A stretch of 5,791 nt of DNA, taken from NCBI GenBank assembly GCA_020431545.1, contig JAGQIB010000270.1:1-5791 (forward strand). Direction: 5' to 3'. Below, one piece after another: positions 1 through 4,965 of the stretch (the first letter of the stretch is position 1; each line of letters begins with the position of its first letter). This DNA is from Gemmatimonadota bacterium. GTDB lineage: Bacteria > ARS69. Under the pieces are notes generated by a model. The model did not search any database. It was not told the origin of the DNA and saw nothing but the letters and a program-made list of their open reading frames with translations. Position numbers and translations under genes: made by a program.

Positions 1-81
1 CAGGTCCCGATCCGGCCCGTGCTCTCGCCCGAGACGACGTTTAAGGGCGCCGCCCGCCTCGCTTTTCGCGCACGCGCCTAG
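1..81 (+). CDS. C-terminal end of a gene cut by the left edge (possibly a glucokinase-type sugar kinase)
   Basis: Frame 1 of the plus strand is open from the first base to TAG at 79-81, giving 26 residues that start QVPIRPVL and end RLAFRARA. No start is visible, so this is the tail of a longer gene. The pattern V-P-[IV]-R-x-V-L, then about six residues, then GAAR, resembles the last strand and helix of bacterial glucokinases (Glk/ROK-like), whose C-termini often read PVRVVL...LLGAAR. That is recall of a family pattern over a very short stretch. A sugar kinase would suit the glucan enzyme next door. The stop overlaps the stop of the convergent GH13 gene within the palindrome CTAG (78-81), so no terminator fits between them. 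A chance open frame of this length in GC-rich DNA is possible. Confidence 0.4.
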   Translation, partial: QVPIRPVLSPETTFKGAARLAFRARA

Positions 82-1544
82 AGCTTGCCGCGGAGCACCT
101 CCACGCCCCAGCCCGGCAATCGCACCGCGGTGTCCGCCAGGTCCGCCGCGGGCGCGTTCCAGTTCCGGTTCGTCAGAAGCTCGCTCCAGGCGATGGTCTC
201 ACCCCGCGCCCGGCCGGGAAGCGCGATGCGCCCCGCGGACTCGTCGGCCGAGAGATTCGCGACGACGGCCAGACACTCCGTCGACGACGTCCACGCGCTC
301 GCCACGATCGGCGGGACGTCGCCCTCGGTCGCCGCGCGAACCGCGGGGGCCGACCACGTCGCCTCGTCCGGGACGGCGATTGCGCGCCACAGGAGTTCGT
401 GCCAGCGAACCGAGTCCTGATCGGTCGGCTCGAGCGGGGCACGACCGATCTGAACGGGCACGTGTTCGCGGGCGCCCTCCATCTGTCCTTCGTGGAGGAA
501 ACGCATTCCCGGCAGCGAGAACGTGAGCGCGGTCGCCGCGCGCTGACGCTCGCCGAGAAGCGTCCGGGCGCGGGTCTCGTCGTGATTCTCGAGGAAGTGC
601 GCGCCGAACGCGAGCTCGCCGGAAGCGAGACGTCCGCGCACCGCCGCGACGTCGCCGCTCGCGAGCGCGTCGTACCAGTCCTTGTCGTAGATCCAGTCGA
701 ATCCGGCTTCGTGAAGACGGGGTCCCGTTCCCCAGTACGCCTCGGCGAGAAGCGCGAACTCCGGGTGTCGGTCGCGGATCGCGGCGATCGCCTCGCGCCA
801 GAAGTCGCCGGCTTCGTCGTCCGGTCCGGGCCCCCACGTGCGCGCGAACACGTCGGGCAGCACGAGCATCGCGACGTCACAGCGGAGACCGTCGCAACGC
901 GCGGCGAGATCCAGCACCAGATCGGCGAGGGCGCGGCGCGTGTCGCGGCGCCGGTAGTCGATCTGCACCGTGTCGCTCCAGCCGGCGAAGTGGGGGTCGC
1001 GGCCGTGCGCGAACACGCGGTCCTCGCCTTCCGGCGTGGTGTGCACGAACCAGTTCCCGGGTTGGGCCGCCAGCCGGCGCGCGTCTCCGCGGACGAAACG
1101 CTCCGGGTGGGAGGTCAGCCACGGGTGGTCGATCCCGAGGTGGTTCGGAACGAAGTCCAGCACCAGCCCGATGCCGCGTTCGTTCAAGCGTCGCCGCAGG
1201 TTGGCGAGCGCCGCCCAGCCGCCGGCGGACGCGGGTGGCTCGTACCCGGCGATCGAGAACGGAGACCCCGCGACGTCGGCAGGCACCCAATCGGGGATGA
1301 GTCGCTCGTAGGTCGCGAGCAGTTCGGGGTAACCGAGCGCCAGTCGCCGGGCGAGGGCGCCGGTGCTGGCCGTCCCCATCACCCAGAGTGCGTGAACACC
1401 GAGCGCCTGGATGCGATCGAGGTCCGAATCCGGAACGTCGTCGAACGTGGCGCGCCGACCGAGCGATGCACCGGTGCGCGCGAGCCACGGGCGGGCGGAG
1501 ATCTCCAAGAGAAACGGCGTACTCGTTCGGCGGATCGGATTCAT
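78..1544 (-). CDS. GH13 alpha-amylase-family glycoside hydrolase
   Basis: A 488-residue glycoside hydrolase family 13 enzyme that should cleave or transfer alpha-glucosidic bonds in glucans or oligosaccharides. The (beta/alpha)8 barrel signatures are in order: region I DFVPNH (residues 130-135), region II GLRCD with predicted nucleophile Asp223, region III LLAEAYW with general acid Glu268, and region IV FLENHD with stabilising Asp322. A beta-sandwich-like C-terminal part follows from about 410. No signal peptide or membrane segment is visible, so it is probably cytoplasmic. The start ATG (1544-1542) is preceded by a GAGGTGG about 15 nt upstream, rather far, and a weaker GAG nearer; the start is chosen because the early FLLEISARPWL segment matches the first barrel strand of such enzymes. 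Region II reads DVAML, lacking the Lys-His pair of classical alpha-amylases, so the exact substrate is open. It is transcribed divergently from the SatD-like gene. Confidence 0.9.
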   Translation of the reverse strand: MNPIRRTSTPFLLEISARPWLARTGASLGRRATFDDVPDSDLDRIQALGVHALWVMGTASTGALARRLALGYPELLATYERLIPDWVPADVAGSPFSIAGYEPPASAGGWAALANLRRRLNERGIGLVLDFVPNHLGIDHPWLTSHPERFVRGDARRLAAQPGNWFVHTTPEGEDRVFAHGRDPHFAGWSDTVQIDYRRRDTRRALADLVLDLAARCDGLRCDVAMLVLPDVFARTWGPGPDDEAGDFWREAIAAIRDRHPEFALLAEAYWGTGPRLHEAGFDWIYDKDWYDALASGDVAAVRGRLASGELAFGAHFLENHDETRARTLLGERQRAATALTFSLPGMRFLHEGQMEGAREHVPVQIGRAPLEPTDQDSVRWHELLWRAIAVPDEATWSAPAVRAATEGDVPPIVASAWTSSTECLAVVANLSADESAGRIALPGRARGETIAWSELLTNRNWNAPAADLADTAVRLPGWGVEVLRGKL

Positions 1545-1577
1545 GGTCCGACTCTTTTACCACCTCGATGTCCGATT

Positions 1578-1592
1578 GACGACGCGTTCGTC
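1578..1592. promoter_or_regulatory. Inverted repeat in divergent intergenic region, candidate operator
   Basis: GACGA-cgcgt-TCGTC is a perfect 5+5 bp inverted repeat with a 5-nt centre. It lies between the divergent GH13 and SatD-like genes, 33 bp upstream of the GH13 start codon. The position suits a binding site that could influence GH13 expression. The arms are short, and such repeats arise by chance in GC-rich DNA, so this is a candidate only. Confidence 0.25.
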
Positions 1593-1602
1593 ACACCGTC
1601 GA

Positions 1603-1615
1603 TTCGCCACGCGAA
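1603..1615. promoter_or_regulatory. Inverted repeat abutting a -35 box, candidate operator
   Basis: TTCGC-cac-GCGAA is a perfect 5+5 bp inverted repeat with a 3-nt centre, ending two bases before the TTGACA element at 1618. A dimeric regulator bound here would touch the promoter of the SatD-like gene and sits in the middle of the divergent region. The obvious candidate ligand is the helix-turn-helix protein encoded immediately downstream, but nothing in the sequence proves this. Confidence 0.3.
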
Positions 1616-1617
1616 CG

Positions 1618-1646
1618 TTGACACGCCCGGAGCGAGGACGTTAACT
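1618..1646 (+). promoter_or_regulatory. Predicted sigma-70-type promoter of the SatD-like gene
   Basis: A perfect -35 hexamer TTGACA (1618-1623) is followed after exactly 17 bp by TTAACT (1641-1646), a weak -10 match (3 of 6). The -10 region is the most AT-rich stretch between the two genes. Transcription would start near 1653, leaving a leader of about 20 nt that contains little more than the ribosome binding site. Confidence 0.5.
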
Positions 1647-1660
1647 AGATCGACTCCTGC

Positions 1661-1669
1661 GGAGGAAGG
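1661..1669 (+). promoter_or_regulatory. Ribosome binding site fixing the start of the SatD-like gene
   Basis: GGAGGAAGG ends 4 nt before ATG 1674, and the GGAGG core lies 8 nt upstream of it. This decides the start against the much longer in-frame open stretch reaching back to about 399, which runs antisense through the GH13 gene. CTCC (1654-1657) could pair with GGAG (1661-1664) across a TGC loop and partly hide the site. Confidence 0.75.
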
Positions 1670-1673
1670 GTGC

Positions 1674-2282
1674 ATGGCAGCGATGGAAGCACCCGGCGCC
1701 GTCATTCTCCTGGAAGCTCGCGGACGCAGAGGAACGGAGCCCCCGGCGGAGGTGCTGGGGGACGCGCGGGCCCTACTCGAAGCGCACGGGAATGATTGGG
1801 TCCCCGGGACCGGTGGCGGTCTTTCGGGTTCGCTCACGATGCGCGCGCCGGCCGACGCGTTCGCGTTCGTCCATGATCTGCGGACTCGCCTGCGGGCGTC
1901 CGGGACGGAGGCTCGCGTGCATCTCGCCGTCGGTTTCGGCATCGGTGACGAGCTCGTGGCGGCGCGACTGGCCGGAGAGGCGTTCCGGGGCCTCGGTCGG
2001 AAGGGGCGCTTCCTGACCCGGGCCCTCACGCCGGATCCGGATTCGAACGTCGTGCTCGGTGCCCTCACGCGCACGCTCGACACGCTCCTCAAGGGCTGGA
2101 CGGACGCCCAGTGGGAGGCGATCTCGCATCGGGATCGGGGTCGGACCCTGCAGCAGATCGGGTCGGAGCTCGGAATCGCCTACCAGAACGTCAGCAAGAG
2201 ATTGATCGCGGCCCGGTATGGCCTCTATCGTGAGGTCCTGGAAGCCGCGTCCCTCGTATTCGTCCGGGCCGGAACCGTCTGA
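1674..2282 (+). CDS. SatD-like protein with C-terminal helix-turn-helix, probable transcriptional regulator
   Basis: A 202-residue soluble protein, start fixed by a strong RBS. Residues 8-117 look like an alpha/beta ligand-type domain: a hydrophobic strand (AVILLEARGRRG), then a glycine-rich turn (GTGGGLSGS, 45-53), a helix (FAFVHDLRTRLR) and the strand VHLAVGFGIGDEL (82-94). This order recalls the SatD family, in which an N-terminal domain with a GDEF-type motif precedes a DNA-binding tail. Here the acidic GDEF-type position is replaced by Gly/Ser-rich sequence. Residues 143-187 (WTDAQWEAI, then TLQQIGSELGIAYQNVSKRL) form a clear sigma-region-4/LuxR-like helix-turn-helix, with the recognition helix around 169-180. 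The gene is divergent from the GH13 gene and lies 73 bp before the isocitrate dehydrogenase gene on the same strand, so it may control either. The helix-turn-helix is well supported; the SatD assignment is from memory of the family. Confidence 0.72.
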   Translation: MAAMEAPGAVILLEARGRRGTEPPAEVLGDARALLEAHGNDWVPGTGGGLSGSLTMRAPADAFAFVHDLRTRLRASGTEARVHLAVGFGIGDELVAARLAGEAFRGLGRKGRFLTRALTPDPDSNVVLGALTRTLDTLLKGWTDAQWEAISHRDRGRTLQQIGSELGIAYQNVSKRLIAARYGLYREVLEAASLVFVRAGTV

Positions 2283-2287
2283 GGCCC

Positions 2288-2312
2288 CGGTCCGGACCGT
2301 TTGCCCGGACCG
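2288..2312 (+). terminator. Stem-loop between the regulator and isocitrate dehydrogenase genes, possible attenuator or terminator
   Basis: CGGTCCGG (2288-2295) pairs perfectly with CCGGACCG (2305-2312) around a 9-nt loop, only 5 nt after the regulator stop codon. All eight pairs are perfect and six are G-C. No T-run follows (only TT), so it is not a classical intrinsic terminator. It could reduce read-through into the downstream gene or stabilise the upstream mRNA end. The 5' arm is also part of the 12-bp palindrome CGGTCCGGACCG (2288-2299). Confidence 0.35.
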
Positions 2313-2318
2313 TTCGCC
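2293..2318 (+). repeat. Tandem 13-bp direct repeat, two head-to-tail copies
   Basis: CGGACCGTTTGCC (2293-2305) is followed directly by CGGACCGTTCGCC (2306-2318), 12 of 13 identical. A related CCGGAACCGT lies at 2269-2278, at the end of the upstream coding region. The pair lies in the 73-bp gap before the isocitrate dehydrogenase gene, about 38 bp ahead of its start. It could be a paired protein-binding site or a small duplication. It overlaps the stem-loop, so the two readings are not independent. Confidence 0.5.
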
Positions 2319-2341
2319 GGCCCCGGATTCACCACATCTCT

Positions 2342-2348
2342 GGAGAAG
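2342..2348 (+). promoter_or_regulatory. Ribosome binding site fixing a GTG start for isocitrate dehydrogenase
   Basis: GGAGAAG ends 7 nt before GTG 2356. This selects the GTG start, which gives the expected N-terminus MSKHVVTLLPGDGIGPE, over an upstream in-frame ATG at 2218 that lies inside the regulator gene. Confidence 0.75.
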
Positions 2349-2355
2349 ACCCTTC

Positions 2356-3378
2356 GTGAGCAAGCACGTCGTCACGCTTTTGCCCGGCGACGGGATCGGC
2401 CCGGAAGTCGTGGCCGTCACCGTCCGCGCGATCGACGCCCTGGACGTCGACATCACCTGGGAAGAAGGACTCATCGGCGAGAGCGCAATGCCGGTGCACG
2501 GCACGACGCTGCCGCCCGAAGTGCTCGACTCGATCCGGCGCAACGGTTGCGCCCTCAAGGGGCCCACGACGACGCCGGTCGGCGGCGGCCACGTCAGCGT
2601 CAACGTGGGACTGCGGCGCGCGCTGTCCCTGTTCGCGAACTTCCGACCGATCCGGAACATTCCCGGCGTGGACGCGCGCTACGAGAACGTGGACCTCTTC
2701 GTGGTTCGCGAGAACACCGAGGGACTCTACCGCGGCATCGAGCACGTGATCGTGCCGGGAGTCGTGGAGTCGCTCAAGGTGATCACGGCGGAGGCATCCA
2801 CCCGCATCTCGCGGTTCGCGTTCGAGTTCGCCCGCAATCGCCAGCGTCGCAAGGTGACCGCCGTCCACAAGGCGAACATCATGAAGCTCTCGGACGGTCT
2901 GTTCCTCGATTGCTCCCGGGCGATCGCGAAGGAGTATCCCGAGATCGAGTACGAAGAGCTCATCGTGGACAACATGTGCATGCAGCTCGTGATGGATCCC
3001 ACGCGTTTCGACGTGCTGCTGTCCGAGAATCTCTACGGTGACATCCTCTCCGATCTCTGCGCGGGGCTCGTGGGCGGGCTCGGGTTCGCTCCGGGCGCGA
3101 ACCACGGGGAGAAGGTCGGTCTGTACGAGCCCGTGCACGGCTCGGCGCCGGACATCGCGGGCAAGAACCTCGCGAATCCGATCGCGTCCGTACTGTCCGG
3201 AGTGATGATGCTCCGCCACCTGAAAGAGCACGACGCCGCGGACCGGCTGAAGGAAGCCGTGTTCCGGCACCTCGCCAAGGCCCAGGTGCGCACGCGCGAC
3301 ATGGGCGGCACCGCCACGACGACGGACGTGGGCGACTCCATCGTCCGCGAGATCGAGTCGGCGCCGGTCGGGACCTGA
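2356..3378 (+). CDS. NAD-type isocitrate dehydrogenase (isocitrate/isopropylmalate dehydrogenase family)
   Basis: A complete 340-residue enzyme predicted to oxidatively decarboxylate isocitrate to 2-oxoglutarate in the cytoplasm. The N-terminal LLPGDGIGPEV (8-18) is the family signature. Substrate residues align with E. coli Icd by spacing: Ser81, Asn83, Arg87, Arg97 and Arg118 for S113, N115, R119, R129 and R153. Catalytic Tyr125 and Lys172 are present, as are metal ligands Asp205, Asp229 and Asp233. ENTEGLYRGIEH (119-130) is characteristic of isocitrate rather than isopropylmalate enzymes. In HGSAPDIAGKNLANP, Asp266-Ile267 occupy the position of the Lys-Tyr pair of NADP enzymes, which indicates NAD. 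The length matches short NAD enzymes related to eukaryotic IDH3, not the longer NADP Icd of about 415 residues. It converges on the 2-oxoacid:ferredoxin oxidoreductase genes. Homoisocitrate dehydrogenase is a less likely alternative. Confidence 0.92.
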   Translation: MSKHVVTLLPGDGIGPEVVAVTVRAIDALDVDITWEEGLIGESAMPVHGTTLPPEVLDSIRRNGCALKGPTTTPVGGGHVSVNVGLRRALSLFANFRPIRNIPGVDARYENVDLFVVRENTEGLYRGIEHVIVPGVVESLKVITAEASTRISRFAFEFARNRQRRKVTAVHKANIMKLSDGLFLDCSRAIAKEYPEIEYEELIVDNMCMQLVMDPTRFDVLLSENLYGDILSDLCAGLVGGLGFAPGANHGEKVGLYEPVHGSAPDIAGKNLANPIASVLSGVMMLRHLKEHDAADRLKEAVFRHLAKAQVRTRDMGGTATTTDVGDSIVREIESAPVGT

Positions 3379-3430
3379 TCGATCGAATCACCGAGCCGCG
3401 GCGCGACGCGACACCGGCCGAAACGACCGG

Positions 3431-3458
3431 CGGCCTCCGGAGGTGACTCCGGAGGCCG
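3431..3458. terminator. Bidirectional stem-loop terminator between convergent genes
   Basis: CGGCCTCCGGAG (3431-3442) pairs perfectly with CTCCGGAGGCCG (3447-3458), a 12-bp stem closed by the tetraloop GTGA, which is of the stable GNRA class in RNA on the plus strand. It lies 52 bp after the isocitrate dehydrogenase stop and 34 bp after the oxidoreductase stop on the other strand. Only TTCCTGT follows on the plus strand, and the minus-strand side has a short TTT about 8 nt after the stem, so the U-tract is weak both ways. Position and stem strength support a shared terminator. The rest of 3379-3492 shows nothing else. Confidence 0.75.
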
Positions 3459-3492
3459 TTCCTGTCGAGGTCGGCGATCGGCGACGTCTTCG

Positions 3493-4965
3493 CTAGGCCG
3501 TCTGCTCGAACGCCGTGATCTCCTCCCGCACCGCCTTCGCGCCCCAGCGGTAGGCCTCGAGGTTCATCGGGATCATCGCGCACTTGTCCGCGAGCGCTCG
3601 CTCGATCCGGGCGACGAGCGCTTCGTCGGAGACGAGGTTCGTCGCCTCCCGGAGTGCTCCGACCGCGACCATGTTCTTCACGAGCATTCGCCCGAGCGAG
3701 AGCGCGATGTCGGTCATCGGCACCGGGATCGCGCGGACGTCCGGCAACTCCGGGACGTCGCGGATCACGCTCATATCGTAGAGCACGATACCGCCGGGAG
3801 CGACCCGCGGTCCGAACTTCGCGAGACTCGGCGCGTTGAAGGCGACCAGCACGTGCGGCCGCGGCGAGGCGGGGGAGAGCACTTCCTCCTTCGCCACGTG
3901 GACGTCGGCGTACGACGTGCCCCCGCGCGACTCCGGGCCGTAGCTCGGGATGTGCGTCGCGTCGTAGCCCTCGTCGATCGCGGTCTTCGCCACGAGCAGC
4001 GCGGCGGTCTGCGCGCCGTCGCCGCCCGCGCCGGCGAACTTCAGTGCGACGTCGGTCGGGTGGAGATGCTCGGGGAACGCGCGCGGCGCGGATTCCTTTC
4101 CGGCGGGCGCGGCGTCGATCAGGCTCGTCAGCTCGTGGGCGTCGAATCGCGCGGGGCCGGGCAGCGTCATCGCGTCGCGGGTCTCGTCCTTGAGCACCCC
4201 GAGAGGGAAGGCGGGCACCATGTGCTCGCGAACCCAGTGTTCCGCCTCGACCGGCGTGAGCTTCAGATGCGTCGGACACTCGGACAGCACCTCGACGAAT
4301 CCGAACCCGCGCCCTTCCGCCTGCAGCTGAAGGATCTTCTTGATCGCCTTCTTCGTCCGCACCCGAGACTTCTGATCGAACAGCGCCGTGCGCTCGACGT
4401 ACACCGGGCCGTCCAGACCCGCGATCATCTCGGCTACACGGAGCGGCGCGCCGTGGAACGGCCCGCGCCCCGTCGGTGTCGTGGTTGACGTCTGGCCGGG
4501 CAGCGTGGTCGGCGCCATCTGACCGCCGGTCATCCCGTAGATCGCGTTGTTCACGAAGACCACGCTGATCGGAGCGCCGAGCTGGGCGGCGTGCAGGATC
4601 TCCGCGAGCCCGATGGACGCGAGGTCGCCGTCGCCCTGGTAGCTCACGACGATCGCCTCGGGATTCGCCATCTTGTGTCCGAGCGCCACGGCCGGCGCGC
4701 GGCCGTGGGCGGCCTGGCTGTTGCCCACGTCGAAGTAGTAGTAGAGGAACACCGCGCAGCCGACGGGGGAGATCGCCACCGTACGATCCTGGAGCCCGAG
4801 CTCCGCGATCGACTCGGCGAGATACTTGTGGAGCAAACCGTGGCCACACCCCGGGCAGTAGTGGGTCGAAGCGCCCTTCAGTCCTTTCCCGTGAGCGTGT
4901 CGGTCGAAGTGCGGGAAGAACGCGGTCGGATGAGACGGCGTGGCGTTGCCGGTCGCGGTACTCAT
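3493..4965 (-). CDS. 2-oxoacid:ferredoxin oxidoreductase, fused beta (TPP-binding) and gamma subunits
   Basis: A 490-residue fusion. The beta part (about 34-260) binds thiamine diphosphate: HYCPGCGHG (35-43), GDGDLASIGLAEI (111-123) and VNNAIYGMTGGQMAPTT (138-154) are the diphosphate/Mg-binding and active-site segments. Cys37, Cys40, Cys70 and Cys230 match the spacing of the four cysteines that hold the single [4Fe-4S] cluster in archaeal two-subunit oxoacid:ferredoxin oxidoreductases. A linker of about 50 residues rich in Pro and Ala follows. The gamma domain (about 305-485) contains FAGAGGDGAQT (310-320), SYGPESRGGTSYADV (341-355) and the FNAPSLAKFGP segment. It oxidises a 2-oxoacid plus CoA to acyl-CoA and CO2, reducing ferredoxin, together with the alpha subunit just upstream. 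The start ATG overlaps the alpha stop as ATGA and has an ideal GGAGGTGA site. Substrate (2-oxoglutarate or branched-chain oxoacid) cannot be fixed from sequence. No ferredoxin-like delta domain is present. Confidence 0.9.
   Translation of the reverse strand: MSTATGNATPSHPTAFFPHFDRHAHGKGLKGASTHYCPGCGHGLLHKYLAESIAELGLQDRTVAISPVGCAVFLYYYFDVGNSQAAHGRAPAVALGHKMANPEAIVVSYQGDGDLASIGLAEILHAAQLGAPISVVFVNNAIYGMTGGQMAPTTLPGQTSTTTPTGRGPFHGAPLRVAEMIAGLDGPVYVERTALFDQKSRVRTKKAIKKILQLQAEGRGFGFVEVLSECPTHLKLTPVEAEHWVREHMVPAFPLGVLKDETRDAMTLPGPARFDAHELTSLIDAAPAGKESAPRAFPEHLHPTDVALKFAGAGGDGAQTAALLVAKTAIDEGYDATHIPSYGPESRGGTSYADVHVAKEEVLSPASPRPHVLVAFNAPSLAKFGPRVAPGGIVLYDMSVIRDVPELPDVRAIPVPMTDIALSLGRMLVKNMVAVGALREATNLVSDEALVARIERALADKCAMIPMNLEAYRWGAKAVREEITAFEQTA

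Noticed and set aside
1545..1560. TGGTAAAAG as an extended -10 element for a near-leaderless GH13 transcript on the minus strand
   Set aside because: No matching -35 is visible, and a single AT-rich hexamer close to the start codon is not enough to call a promoter.
399..1673. Plus-strand open frame running antisense through the GH13 gene into the SatD-like gene
   Set aside because: It is in frame with the regulator but has low-complexity Arg/Val/Glu-rich content and no domain motifs, and the strong RBS and promoter place the true start at 1674. It is a GC-rich shadow frame.
2329..3270. 313-codon minus-strand frame opposite the isocitrate dehydrogenase gene
   Set aside because: It is a mirror frame of a strongly conserved gene, rich in His, Val, Asp and Arg from codon-position bias, with no independent motif.
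2356..3378. 3-isopropylmalate dehydrogenase (leuB) as the identity
   Set aside because: The Ser-x-Asn-x3-Arg substrate segment and ENTEGLYRGIEH fit isocitrate enzymes, while the leucine-pathway signature residues in the first helix are missing.
2960..4849. 629-codon minus-strand open frame spanning the convergent gene ends
   Set aside because: Its translation is Arg-rich shadow sequence with no recognisable domain, and it covers both the isocitrate dehydrogenase and beta-gamma genes out of frame.
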